Source: Desulfovibrio sp. (lineage in GTDB: Bacteria; Desulfobacterota; Desulfovibrionia; Desulfovibrionales; Desulfovibrionaceae). Taken from it: 64,000 bases of DNA. Both the position numbers and the translations under genes were made by a program. Positions within the stretch are counted from its first letter, which is position 1. The number at the start of each line of letters is the position of its first letter. This document shows positions 36,948-45,176 of this stretch, piece by piece. Under the pieces are notes generated by a model. That model searched no databases. It had not been told where the DNA came from and saw nothing but the letters and a program-made list of their open reading frames with translations. Location of the stretch: positions 124,001 through 188,000 of the forward strand of contig JACRDI010000008.1 of assembly GCA_016218665.1 (NCBI GenBank). The letters run 5' to 3'.

Positions 36948-38150
36948 GTGCGCGCCTCCCTGTACGTGCACGCGCCCTTCTGCCGGGCCAAGTGCCGCTA
37001 CTGCGCCTTTTTCTCCGCCCCCACCGGCCCGGCTGGCCCGGCCCCCGGCGAACTCTCCCGCTACTTGACCGCCCTTGAGGCGGAAATGGACGCCCAGGCC
37101 GCGGCCTTCGGCCGGGTCTCCGCGCCCACGCTCTTCTTCGGCGGCGGCACGCCCAGCCTGCTGGGGCAGGACGCCCTGGCGCGCATCTTCGCCGCCCTGC
37201 GCCAGCGTTTCGAGCTCTTGCCCGATGCCGAGGCCACCCTGGAGGCCAACCCGGAATCGGCCACGCCGGAGCTGCTGGCGGCCGCCCGCGCCCTGGGCGT
37301 GAACCGCCTGAGCCTTGGCGTGCAGAGCCTGGACGACGCCCTGCTCGCCCGCCTGGGCCGCCCCCACGACGCCGCCCAGGCCCGCGCCGCCTTTGCCGCC
37401 GCCCGGGCCGCGGGCTTCGCGAACATCGGCCTGGACCTCATCTTCGGCCTGCCGGGGCAGGGCGTGGAGCACTGGCTGGACACCCTGCGCCAGGCCATCG
37501 GGCTGGGCCCGGAGCACCTGTCCTGCTACGGGCTGACCATCGAGCCCGGCACCCCGCTGGCCGGGGACGAAGCCGCCCTTTCCGCCCTGCCGGACGAGGA
37601 CGCCCAGGCCGAGATGTTCCTGCGCGGCTCGGAGTTGCTGCGCGCGGCTGGCTACACGCACTACGAGATCTCCAACTTCGCCCGGCCGGGGCGGCAGTGC
37701 CGCCACAATCTGTCCTGCTGGCGCGGGGAGGACGTGCTGGCCTTTGGGCCGGCTGCCGTGTCTACCATGGGCGTATCCACCAGGGGCGTGTCTCCCGTGG
37801 GCGTATCTGCCATGGCCGCAGGCGCGGGCCGCACGCGCTGGGCCAATCCGGCGGACCTGGCCGCCTGGGAGGCGCTTGTGCTCTCGGGCCAGGCCGGCCA
37901 GGCCGGGTGCGATGTGCTGGATGACGCGACCCAGGCGCGCGAGGCCCTCATGCTGGCCCTGCGCACGGCCGAGGGGCTGGACGTGGCGGCCCATGCCCGG
38001 CGCTTCGGGGTGGATGTGCCCGCCCGGCATGCCGCCCTGCTGGAGCAGCTTGAGCGGGCCGGCCTGGCGGAGCTTTCGGGCGGCCGCCTGTGCCTGACCA
38101 CGGAAGGAATGCTCGTGTCCAACAGCGTCATCCGGGCCCTGGCCTTCTAG
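36948..38150 (+). CDS. hemW: HemW-like radical SAM heme chaperone, with repeat insertion
   Basis: A 400-residue member of the HemW/HemN-like family. The cluster motif CRAKCRYC (CX3CX2C) is near residue 12, followed by FFGGGTPSLL, NPES, RLSLGVQSLDD and GLDLIFGLPGQ. HemW binds heme and delivers it to respiratory proteins; it is not a coproporphyrinogen oxidase. Where relatives read roughly GPAAHS near residue 266, this protein reads FGPAAVSTM and then carries four 5-residue repeats (GVSxx) encoded by a 15-bp tandem repeat at 37754-37813. The conserved histidine there is lost. The start codon is GTG. Confidence 0.85.
   Translation: MRASLYVHAPFCRAKCRYCAFFSAPTGPAGPAPGELSRYLTALEAEMDAQAAAFGRVSAPTLFFGGGTPSLLGQDALARIFAALRQRFELLPDAEATLEANPESATPELLAAARALGVNRLSLGVQSLDDALLARLGRPHDAAQARAAFAAARAAGFANIGLDLIFGLPGQGVEHWLDTLRQAIGLGPEHLSCYGLTIEPGTPLAGDEAALSALPDEDAQAEMFLRGSELLRAAGYTHYEISNFARPGRQCRHNLSCWRGEDVLAFGPAAVSTMGVSTRGVSPVGVSAMAAGAGRTRWANPADLAAWEALVLSGQAGQAGCDVLDDATQAREALMLALRTAEGLDVAAHARRFGVDVPARHAALLEQLERAGLAELSGGRLCLTTEGMLVSNSVIRALAF
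37754..37813 (+). repeat. 15-bp in-frame tandem repeat inside hemW, four copies
   Basis: Units gccgtgtctaccatg, ggcgtatccaccagg, ggcgtgtctcccgtg and ggcgtatctgccatg, encoding AVSTM-GVSTR-GVSPV-GVSAM. The frame is kept. Confidence 0.9.
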
Positions 38151-38374
38151 CCATCAAAAGAGAATTCCTCCTGATTACACAGAAAAATGCCGCCCGCCAG
38201 CCCTTGACCTGGGCGGGTTTCCGGGACTACCCATTGCGGCTCCTCGCCTCCTGGCTCCTGGATTTTTCTAGAGAATTTTGATACTACGCAGTCACAATCG
38301 ACGCTCACCTGGTTTTTTCATGACATATCAAGAGTTCACAAAATTTGAACCTTCAACTGCGTAAGGAACCCGCG
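38151..38374 (+). promoter_or_regulatory. AT-rich nrdJ upstream region with a dyad
   Basis: This is the most AT-rich stretch in the window. It holds a GTTCA-N7-TGAAC dyad at 38334-38350, just upstream of the nrdJ ribosome site (aagga, with the ATG at 38375). A cccgcc/gggcgg pair followed by TTT near 38190-38222 could end the hemW transcript. No consensus NrdR box or cobalamin riboswitch was recognised. Confidence 0.4.
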
Positions 38375-40624
38375 ATGCCCCAGATCCCCATGCCCGCCGA
38401 CCTGCCCGAAGTGGTCCTGAACGACAACGCCAAGGTGGTGCTCGCGCGCCGGTACCTGCGCAAGGGGCCGGACGGCAAGCCCTACGAGCTGCCCAAGGAA
38501 CTCTTCTGGCGCGTGGCCTCCAAGATCGCCGAGCAGGAGGCCAACTTCAAGGGCGGCAAGGCCAAGGCCGCGGCGCGGGCCCGGGAATATTACGAGCTTC
38601 TGACCAGCTTCAAGTTCCTGCCCAACTCGCCCACCCTCATGAACGCCGGCACGGATCTGGGCCAGCTGGCCGCCTGCTTCGTGCTGCCCGTGGGCGACAG
38701 CATCGAGGAGATCTTCGACGCCGTGAAGCACGCGGCGCTCATCCACAAATCCGGCGGCGGCACGGGCTTCTCCTTCTCGCGCCTGCGCCCCACGGATTCC
38801 CGCGTGGGCTCCACCGGCGGCGTGGCCTCCGGCCCCCTGTCCTTCCTGCGCATCTTCAACACCGCCACCGAGCAGATCAAGCAGGGCGGCACCCGCCGCG
38901 GCGCCAACATGGGCATCCTGCGGGTCGACCATCCGGACATCATCCGCTTCATCAAGGCCAAGGAGCGCGAGGGCGAGCTGAACAACTTCAACCTCTCCGT
39001 GGGCCTCACCGAAGCCTTCATGCAGGCCGTGGACAAGGACGAGGAGTACGAGCTCATCGCCCCCAACACCAAGGAAGTGCGCGACAAGCTCAAGGCCCGC
39101 GAGGTCTTCACCATGCTGGTACAGAAGGCCTGGGAGTCCGGCGATCCGGGCATGGTCTTCCTCGACCGCATCAACCGCGACAACCCCACCCCGCACCTGG
39201 GCGAGATCGAGGCCACCAACCCCTGCGGCGAGCAGCCGCTTCTGCCCTACGAGGCCTGCAACCTGGGCTCCATCAACCTAGCGCTGTTCCACGACGAGAA
39301 CGCCCGCGACGGCGTGGACTGGGAAGGCCTCAAGAAGGTCATCCACCAGAGCGTGCGCTTCCTGGACAACGTCATCGAGGCCAGCGTGTACCCCCTGCCG
39401 CAGATCACGGAGATGGTGCGCACCAACCGCAAGATCGGCCTGGGCCTCATGGGCTTCGCCGACCTCTTGTACCAGCTGGGCGTGCCCTACAACTCGCAGG
39501 AGGGCGTGAACCTGGCCGAGAAGCTCATGGGCTTCATCCAGGACGAGAGCAAGAACGCCAGCAAAGAGCTGGCCGAAGAGCGTGGCGCGTTCCCGGCGTT
39601 TGAGGGCAGCACCTTCGCCGCCAAGAAGCAGGGCCCCTACCGCAACGCCACCACCACCACCATAGCCCCCACGGGCACCCTGTCCATCCTGGCCGGGTGC
39701 TCCTCCGGCATCGAGCCGCTGTTCGCCCTGTCCTTCGTGCGCAACGTCATGGACGGCGACAAGCTTGTCGAGGTGAACCCCTACTTCGAAGAGGCCGTCA
39801 AAAAGGCCGAGGCCTTCAGCCCCAAGCTCATGGAAGAAGTGGCCAAGGTCGGCACCATCCAGAACATGGACTACCTGCCCGCCGACATCCGCCGCATCTT
39901 CGTCACCGCCATGGACATCGAGCCCATCTGGCACCTGAAGATGCAGGCCGCCTTCCAGAAGTACACGGACAACGCCGTGTCCAAAACCGTGAACCTGCCC
40001 AACTCCGCCACGCAGGAAGACATCTGGGACATCTACTGGAAGGCCTACGAGTTCGGCTGCAAAGGCGTGACGGTTTACCGCGACGGCTGCAAGACCAGCC
40101 AGGTGCTGTGCACCGGCGACGGCCAGGAGAAGAAGGAAGGCACGGCCGAGGACGGCAAGCCCAAGACCGTGGTGCGCAAGCGCCCCGACATCGTCTACGG
40201 CTTCACCCAGAAGGTCGACACCGGCCTGGGAGCCCTCTACCTGACCATCAACGAACAGGACGGCAAACCCTTCGAGGTCTTCGCCACCATCGGCAAGTCC
40301 GGCAAGTCCATCACCGCCAAGGCCGAGGCCATCGGCCGCCTGGTCTCGCTCGCCCTGCGCAGCGGCGTCGAAGTGCGCGACATCGTGGAGCAGCTCAAGG
40401 GCATCGGCGGCGAGCACCCCAAGTTCCAGAAGAAGATCCTGCTCCAGTCCATCCCGGACGCCGTTTCCTGGGTGCTGGAGAACCGCTACCTGGCCGGCGA
40501 GAAGCACGCCAGCGCCCACGCCAACGGCCTGGTGAAGGAAACCTGCCCCGAATGCGGCGAGGTGCTGACCTTCGAGGAAGGCTGCAACTGCTGCAAGGCC
40601 TGCGGCTACACCAAGTGCGGCTAG
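38375..40624 (+). CDS. nrdJ: Adenosylcobalamin-dependent (class II) ribonucleotide reductase
   Basis: A 749-residue enzyme that makes deoxyribonucleotides using adenosylcobalamin, so it works with or without oxygen. Family landmarks are SPTLMNAGTDLGQLAACFVLPVGDS (first active-site cysteine), HKSGGGTGFSFSRLRP, NPCGEQPLLPYEACNLGSINL with the radical cysteine and glutamate, and PTGTLSILAGCSSGIEPLFAL. The C-terminus carries a cysteine-rich zinc-ribbon-like tail (CPECGEVLTFEEGCNCCKACGYTKC). The ATG at 38375 is chosen over one ten codons upstream. No class I or III genes are nearby. Confidence 0.95.
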   Translation: MPQIPMPADLPEVVLNDNAKVVLARRYLRKGPDGKPYELPKELFWRVASKIAEQEANFKGGKAKAAARAREYYELLTSFKFLPNSPTLMNAGTDLGQLAACFVLPVGDSIEEIFDAVKHAALIHKSGGGTGFSFSRLRPTDSRVGSTGGVASGPLSFLRIFNTATEQIKQGGTRRGANMGILRVDHPDIIRFIKAKEREGELNNFNLSVGLTEAFMQAVDKDEEYELIAPNTKEVRDKLKAREVFTMLVQKAWESGDPGMVFLDRINRDNPTPHLGEIEATNPCGEQPLLPYEACNLGSINLALFHDENARDGVDWEGLKKVIHQSVRFLDNVIEASVYPLPQITEMVRTNRKIGLGLMGFADLLYQLGVPYNSQEGVNLAEKLMGFIQDESKNASKELAEERGAFPAFEGSTFAAKKQGPYRNATTTTIAPTGTLSILAGCSSGIEPLFALSFVRNVMDGDKLVEVNPYFEEAVKKAEAFSPKLMEEVAKVGTIQNMDYLPADIRRIFVTAMDIEPIWHLKMQAAFQKYTDNAVSKTVNLPNSATQEDIWDIYWKAYEFGCKGVTVYRDGCKTSQVLCTGDGQEKKEGTAEDGKPKTVVRKRPDIVYGFTQKVDTGLGALYLTINEQDGKPFEVFATIGKSGKSITAKAEAIGRLVSLALRSGVEVRDIVEQLKGIGGEHPKFQKKILLQSIPDAVSWVLENRYLAGEKHASAHANGLVKETCPECGEVLTFEEGCNCCKACGYTKCG

Positions 40625-40654
40625 ACCTGGGAAGAGGGGAATAGCCTCCGGCGT

Positions 40655-40676
40655 CCAGGGGGCATGCGCCCCCTGG
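40655..40676 (+). repeat. CCAGGGGG...CCCCCTGG hairpin module in the nrdJ 3' UTR
   Basis: Reads CCAGGGGGC-ATGC-GCCCCCTGG-like with spacer acccgca after it and the long hairpin at 40686. The caaggggc module is replaced by unrelated sequence, as at 11587. Confidence 0.82.
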
Positions 40677-40685
40677 ACCCGCAGG

Positions 40686-40738
40686 GCAAACGAAAGCGCC
40701 TGGGACGAGCAGCACTCGTCCCAGGCGCTTTCGTTTGC
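40686..40738 (+). terminator. 24-bp perfect hairpin ending the nrdJ transcript
   Basis: Arms gcaaacgaaagcgcctggg.. and ..cccaggcgctttcgtttgc, loop cagca. The A-rich foot pairs with the T-rich foot. Confidence 0.85.
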
Positions 40739-40855
40739 GGTGAGGACCGGTCAGGCAGCCAGGCCGCGCAATTGCCGCGGAAAGCCCTGGAGTCCTGCCT
40801 GGAAGAGCCCCCCCGAGGTCAAGGGGACGGCGCCCCCTGCCAAGGCTTGTGCGCG

Positions 40856-41056
40856 CTAACGCTGCCCGCAGGGCAAAAGTTCCGGCAGCATGGCGAAAAG
40901 CGGCGGCGGGGTCATGCGGACCTCTCCGGTGCGGACGGTTTTGCCGGGGACGAGCCGCGCCAGGCAGTCCTGGCACAGGGTGCCGTTCGAGGGCTCGAAG
41001 AAGCGGTCGGTGCGGTTGATGGCCTTGCCACAAGCGGCGCAGCTGTTTCGGATCAT
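40856..41056 (-). CDS. Small zinc-ribbon protein
   Basis: A 66-residue protein with two CxxC pairs, CAACGKAINRTDRFFEPSNGTLCQDC, which would bind one zinc ion. The remainder (VRTGEVRMTPPPLFAMLPELLP) has no known motif. The ATG at 41056 has GGGAGG four bases upstream; an upstream in-frame ATG lacks this. It is divergent from selD across about 150 bases. Function unknown. Confidence 0.7.
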   Translation of the reverse strand: MIRNSCAACGKAINRTDRFFEPSNGTLCQDCLARLVPGKTVRTGEVRMTPPPLFAMLPELLPCGQR

Positions 41057-41209
41057 GCGGCCTCCCGGTTGCTGGGGTGCGATGCGTGTGGTTTCTATGC
41101 AGATCGCGTGCCTTGTCCGCATGTCTTATCGGCCGACCGTTCATTCACTTAATGGCTGAAGTGAAAAATCGTTCTTGGCTGCGGTGGTCGGCTATGCTAC
41201 AAATAGGGC

Positions 41210-42289
41210 ATGGAAATACTGAACCCCATGCCATCGGCACCGCAAAAAGTCAGGCTTACCCAGGGTGTGCGCGCCGCCGGTTGAGCGGCCAAAGTTGCTC
41301 CAGGGGACCTGGAGCGCATACTCGGCGGGTTGATGACCGGCCACGACGACCGCATTCTCTCGGGCCCGCGCGGCGGGGGCGAGGACGCGGTGGTGGTGCG
41401 CTTTCCGGCCGGCAAGGCCCTGGTGCAGACCGTCGACTTCCTGACTCCCGTGGTGGACGATCCCTTCCGCTTCGGGCAGATCGCCGCGGCCAACGCCCTT
41501 TCCGACGTCTACGCCGTGGGCGGCGAGCCCTACAGCGCCATGAACGTGTGCTGCTTTCCCGCGCGCACCATGCCGCCGGAGGTCCTCGCGAGCATCCTCA
41601 AGGGCGGCCTGTCGAAAATCGAGGAAGCCGGGGCCGTGCTCTGCGGCGGCCACAGCGTGGAAGACTCCGAGATCAAATACGGCCTGTCCGTCTCCGGCGC
41701 GGTGGACCCGGACAAGATTTCCACCAATCGCGGCCTCAGGCCCGGCGATGTCCTGCTCCTGACCAAGCCCATCGGCACCGGCGTGGTGGCCACGGCCATC
41801 AAGGCCGGCCGCCCCGGCGCGGACAGGCTTGAGGAACTGGTGCACTTCTGGTGCTCGCGGCTGAACAGCGCCGGGGCCAAGGTCATCCGCGCCCTTGGGC
41901 TCAAGGCCAGCACCGATGTCACCGGCTTCGGCCTGGGCGGCCACCTGCTGGAAATGGCCGCCTCAAGCGGCGTCACCGCCGAACTCACCCTGTCCGAGGT
42001 GCCCTTCCTGCCCGAAGCCCTGAGCCTGGCCACCCTTGGCCTCATGCCCGGCGGCAGCATCCAGAACCGCAACCACTACCTGCCGCGCACCCTGGTGCGC
42101 CCGGGGCTCGACGAACTGCTGGTGACGCTGGCCTTCGACGCCCAGACCTCCGGCGGGCTCATCCTGGGCGTGCCCGAGGACAAGGTGGCCCAGGCCCAGG
42201 CCCTGCTCACCGAGGCCGGAGACCTGGCCGTGCGCATCGGCCGCGCCGTGGACACGCTGCCCAGGGGACAGGCGCTGGCGCTGGTGTAG
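41210..42289 (+). CDS. selD: Selenide, water dikinase SelD, itself a selenoprotein
   Basis: A 359-residue enzyme making selenophosphate from selenide and ATP for selenocysteine and selenouridine synthesis. An ORF finder starts it at 41330, but homology extends upstream through an in-frame TGA (41282-41284, codon 25) to the ATG at 41210: RLTQGVRAAG-U-AAKVAPGDLERIL. The TGA falls where other SelD proteins have the catalytic Cys or Sec, followed by the conserved Lys three residues later. A bacterial SECIS stem-loop follows (41297-41315). Later motifs GPRGGGEDAVVVRF, TVDFLTPVVDDPF and ATDVTGFGLGGHL-like STDVTGFGLGGHL are intact. Reading to the stop therefore needs SelB and tRNA-Sec. Confidence 0.93.
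41297..41315 (+). promoter_or_regulatory. bSECIS element of selD
   Basis: A perfect 8-bp stem, GCTCCAGG-GGA-CCTGGAGC, starts 12 bases after the UGA and places the loop about 20 bases downstream, the distance SelB requires. The loop contains guanines, as in known bacterial SECIS loops. Confidence 0.85.
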
Positions 42290-42301
42290 GATTGATCCTG
42301 G

Positions 42302-42348
42302 CAAGGGGCGCCGCCCCTTGACCCCGCCAGGGGGTATGCACCCCCTTG
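42302..42348 (+). repeat. Composite 3'-UTR palindromic element after selD
   Basis: caaggggcgccgccccttg (42302-42320), then a ccagggggtatgcacccccttg hairpin (42327-42348) with one mismatch in the last pairs, spacer, then the hairpin at 42360. It starts 12 bases after the stop. Confidence 0.85.
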
Positions 42349-42359
42349 ACCCGCGGGCC

Positions 42360-42405
42360 AACCGAGAAGCCCCGGAGCGCTCTTGCGCTCCGGGGCTTCT
42401 CGGTT
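42360..42405 (+). terminator. 21-bp perfect hairpin ending the selD transcript
   Basis: Arms aaccgagaagccccggagcg.. and ..cgctccggggcttctcggtt with loop tctt. The foot AA/TT pair and no T run follows. Confidence 0.82.
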
Positions 42406-42456
42406 GGGGCAGGGCCGGATGGGGCCGAGTGCGTCAGGACGACGATGCTCCGTGAT

Positions 42457-42627
42457 CATGCCGCCTTCCGCCCGGATTCTCCGCCCGGACCCTCCGCGAG
42501 GGTTTCCGGTTCCGGCGCGCAGGGGCCGGAACCGGAAACCCTCGCCAAAGGGAGTCCAGAGGGCCTCGTGCCCTCTGGCGGGGTCAAGGGGTGGAACCCC
42601 TTGCCGGGGTCTGGGGCAGCGCCCCAG
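42457..42627 (-). repeat. Orphan composite palindromic element, near-identical to the uvrA 3' element
   Basis: Minus strand: ctggggcgctgccccag (42611-42627), caaggggttccaccccttg (42585-42603, paired changes relative to other copies), CCAGAGGG...CCCTCTGG hairpin (42556-42578), then a 19-bp hairpin (42497-42544). Positions 42457-42584 match 48765-48892 at all but two bases. No minus-strand gene ends here. Confidence 0.88.
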
Positions 42628-42706
42628 CCGAGTCCACGGGCGCAGTTTTCTGGCTTGCGGAGCATGAACCGGGCACTGCGTCTGCTCCCTTTCCTTCATC
42701 AGCGCC

Positions 42707-43945
42707 ATGCGTTACGGCACATGCATGCCGCCTGTCCGCATCCTGCACCTCATCACCGACCTTGGCGCCGGCGGGGCCGAGACCTGGCTCTGCCGCCTGC
42801 TTTCGCGCCTCCCGCGCGAGGGCTTCGACTGCCGCGTGGTCAGCATGCTGCCGCTGGACGGCCCGCAGGGCGCGCTGGCCGGGGCCATCCGAGACCTGGG
42901 CGTGCCGGTGCAGAGCCTGGGCATGCGGCGCGGGCTGCCAGGGCCGGGCGGCCTGCTGCGGCTCATGGAGCTGTTGCGGCACTGGCGGCCTCATGTGTTG
43001 CAAACCTGGATGTACCACGCGGACCTGCTGGGCCTGCTGGCGGCCAGGGCCTGCGGCTGCGGCGCGGCGGTGAGCTGGGGCCTGCGCGCGGGCTACATGG
43101 ACTTTTCGCGCTACGGGCTGGCCACGCGGCTCACCGTGCGCGCCTGCGCCCGGCTTTCGCACCTGCCGCAGGCCGTGACGGCCAATTCCTGCGCCGGGGC
43201 GCGGCTGCACGTGGAAGCGCTGGGCTACCGGCCGCGCCGGCTGACGGTGCTGGAGAACGGCGTGGACGGGGAGGTCTTCCGGCCCGACGCCGAGGCCGGG
43301 GCCAGGCTGCGGGCGGAGTGGAACGTGCCTCCCGGCGCGCTGCTGGCGGGGCTGGTGGCGCGGGTGGACGCCATGAAGGGGCACGACGTGTTCTGCATGG
43401 CCATGCGCCGCGTGCGGGAGCGCTTCCCCCAGGCGTTGCCGGTGTTCTGCGGCCAGGGCACGGAGCCCGGCGCGCCGGAGCTGGACGCCCTGCTGGCGCG
43501 GCATGGCCTTGCCGGTGCGGGCGCGGTGCGCCTGGGCCAGCGGCGCGACGTGCCCCAGGTGCTCGCCGCGCTGGACGTGCTGGCCCTGCCTTCGCTGGGC
43601 GAGGGCTTTCCCAACGCCCTGGCCGAGGGGCTGGCCTGCGGGGTGCCCGTGGCCGCCCTGGACGTGGGCGACGCCCGGCGCATGGTTGGCCCGGGCGGAT
43701 TGCTGGCCGACGCGGCGGAGTCCGGGCCGGGTTCCGGGTCAGGCGCAGGGCCGGAGCGGCGGGCGGCGGCCCTGGCGGAATGCCTGGAGGGTGTGCTGGC
43801 CCTCACGCCAGAGCAGCGCTCGGGCATGGGCACCCTGGGCCGGTTCCATGTGCTGAACGAGTTCGGCCTGGATGCGGCCGTGGCGCGCTGGGCGGCGCAC
43901 TTCGAGTCCCTGGCGGCCGAGTCTGGTTCGCCACTTGCGGAATAG
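42707..43945 (+). CDS. Glycosyltransferase family 4 (GT-B fold)
   Basis: A 412-residue enzyme of the GT1/GT4 group. The N-terminal domain opens ILHLITDLGAGGAETWLCRLLSRL, typical of lipopolysaccharide or capsule glycosyltransferases. The C-terminal donor domain has VARVDAMKGHDVF, LGQRRDVPQVLAALDVLALPSLGEGFPNALAEGLACGVP, including the EGFPNxLxE donor-binding motif. Donor and acceptor are unknown. It stands alone. An ATG six codons downstream is an alternative start. Confidence 0.87.
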   Translation: MRYGTCMPPVRILHLITDLGAGGAETWLCRLLSRLPREGFDCRVVSMLPLDGPQGALAGAIRDLGVPVQSLGMRRGLPGPGGLLRLMELLRHWRPHVLQTWMYHADLLGLLAARACGCGAAVSWGLRAGYMDFSRYGLATRLTVRACARLSHLPQAVTANSCAGARLHVEALGYRPRRLTVLENGVDGEVFRPDAEAGARLRAEWNVPPGALLAGLVARVDAMKGHDVFCMAMRRVRERFPQALPVFCGQGTEPGAPELDALLARHGLAGAGAVRLGQRRDVPQVLAALDVLALPSLGEGFPNALAEGLACGVPVAALDVGDARRMVGPGGLLADAAESGPGSGSGAGPERRAAALAECLEGVLALTPEQRSGMGTLGRFHVLNEFGLDAAVARWAAHFESLAAESGSPLAE

Positions 43946-44001
43946 ATGTATTTATTTGTTTTAGAATGACAAGACGGTGTCGATAGCTTGCCGATATCAA
44001 A

Positions 44002-44718
44002 CTAGCCGCCGCCCTTGCCCGCATCCGCGGCAAGGGGATTGAAGCGGTAGCCCACCCCGCGCACGGTCTCGATCCAGTCCGCGTAGGGCCCCAGCTTGCC
44101 GCGCAGGCGGCGCATGTGCGTGTCCACCGTGCGCGAGGTGCCGTCGAAGTCCGTGTCCCACACCGTGTCCAGCAGGCGCTCCCTGGGCAGCACCCGCCCG
44201 CGCGAGGCCACCAGCACCCGCAAGATCTTGTGCTCCGTGGCGGTCAGGCCCGCGTCCTGGCCGTCCACCAGCACGCTGTGCGCGTCGAAGTCGATGGCCA
44301 GCCCGCCCTCGCGGAAGCCCTCGGCCGCGGGCTCCTGCGGGGCCGCCCGGCGCAGCAGCGCCTTCACGCGCAACAGCAGCTCGCGCGGGCTGAAGGGCTT
44401 GGCCACATAGTCCTCGGCCCCCAGCTCCAGCCCCACGATGCGGTCCACCTCGTCGCCCAGCGCCGTGAGCATGATCACCGGCACCTGGCGCGTGCGGACG
44501 TCCTGCTTCAGCCTGCGGCAGATCTCCAGCCCGTCCATGCCGCCGGGCAGCATGACGTCGAGCAGCACCAGGTCCGGCCTGGCCCGCTGGGCGATGTCCA
44601 GGGCCGTCTGGCCGCTTGCGGCCGTGCGCACGGCGTAGCCCGCGTTCTTGAGGTGGTAGGAGAGCAGTTCGCTGGTTTCGGGGTGGTCTTCCACCACAAG
44701 GATGGTCTTCTGCGACAC
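44002..44718 (-). CDS. OmpR/PhoB-family response regulator, orphan
   Basis: A 238-residue regulator. The receiver domain (residues 1-125) has the acidic pair in VVEDHPET, phospho-accepting D54 in LVLLDVMLPG, threonine in IMLTALGD and lysine in YVAKPFSP. The C-terminal winged helix has LTATEHKILRVLVASRGRVLPRERLL and RTVDTHMRRLRGKLG, followed by the usual GVGYRF ending. The GTG at 44718 has GGAGG five bases upstream. No histidine kinase is adjacent; the unlinked kinases in this window are candidates. Confidence 0.9.
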   Translation of the reverse strand: MSQKTILVVEDHPETSELLSYHLKNAGYAVRTAASGQTALDIAQRARPDLVLLDVMLPGGMDGLEICRRLKQDVRTRQVPVIMLTALGDEVDRIVGLELGAEDYVAKPFSPRELLLRVKALLRRAAPQEPAAEGFREGGLAIDFDAHSVLVDGQDAGLTATEHKILRVLVASRGRVLPRERLLDTVWDTDFDGTSRTVDTHMRRLRGKLGPYADWIETVRGVGYRFNPLAADAGKGGG

Positions 44719-44944
44719 GGAGGCCTCCGCCAGGCGGGCCGGGCGCTGGGCGGGCCGGGCGCGCGGCCTGGTGTAAAGTTGCGGACCGCTTGGGCCGATA
44801 TCACCAGTGTTGCGGGAACATATCCCCCCCGGAAGCGCCACGCAAGGGCCCGCCCGGAAAGGACGTCCCCGCGGCCAGACACTGTCGACAACGCTGCGGC
44901 CGGCACAGCCGCCTGGCACTGCCGATCAGCCCCCGGGAGAGCCC

Positions 44945-45154
44945 ATGTACTACCACGGATTCCAGAAGAAGTTCCCCTCCAGCAGCGCTCCCTGGACGCA
45001 GGGCGACGACCAGCTCGTGGGCCTGCTCTTCTCCAAGATCATCAACCGCACGGCCGTGCACGCCCCTGTGGAGCCCCCGGCCCTGGCGGACGAGATGGCC
45101 CACAACCTCTTCGACCTCATGCTCTACATCAGCAAGGACTTCCATTCCTGCTGA
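44945..45154 (+). CDS. Small conserved-looking protein of unknown function
   Basis: A 69-residue acidic protein starting MYYHGFQKKFPSSSAPWTQGDDQ, with a helical middle (LVGLLFSKIINRT) and end (LADEMAHNLFDLMLYISKDF). No signal peptide and no domain that I recognise. The ATG has GGGAGA seven bases upstream. It is divergent from the response regulator gene and convergent with the next gene, whose stop lies 22 bases beyond. Confidence 0.55.
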   Translation: MYYHGFQKKFPSSSAPWTQGDDQLVGLLFSKIINRTAVHAPVEPPALADEMAHNLFDLMLYISKDFHSC

Positions 45155-45176
45155 GGGGGGAGGAGGCCGCACCGGG

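Larger units (their letters stand above)
42290..42706. other. 417-bp intergenic region with two opposed repeat elements
   Basis: The left part is the selD element and terminator. The right part (42457-42627) is an orphan minus-orientation element, a near copy of the uvrA 3' region. No gene was found. Confidence 0.65.

Noticed and set aside
38151..38374. Cobalamin riboswitch or NrdR boxes before nrdJ
   Set aside because: No B12-box-like sequence or paired NrdR consensus was recognised. Only the GTTCA dyad stands out.
41210..42289. selD as a pseudogene or truncated gene because of the in-frame TGA
   Set aside because: The TGA is at the known Sec/Cys site, homology continues on both sides, and a SECIS stem-loop is present.
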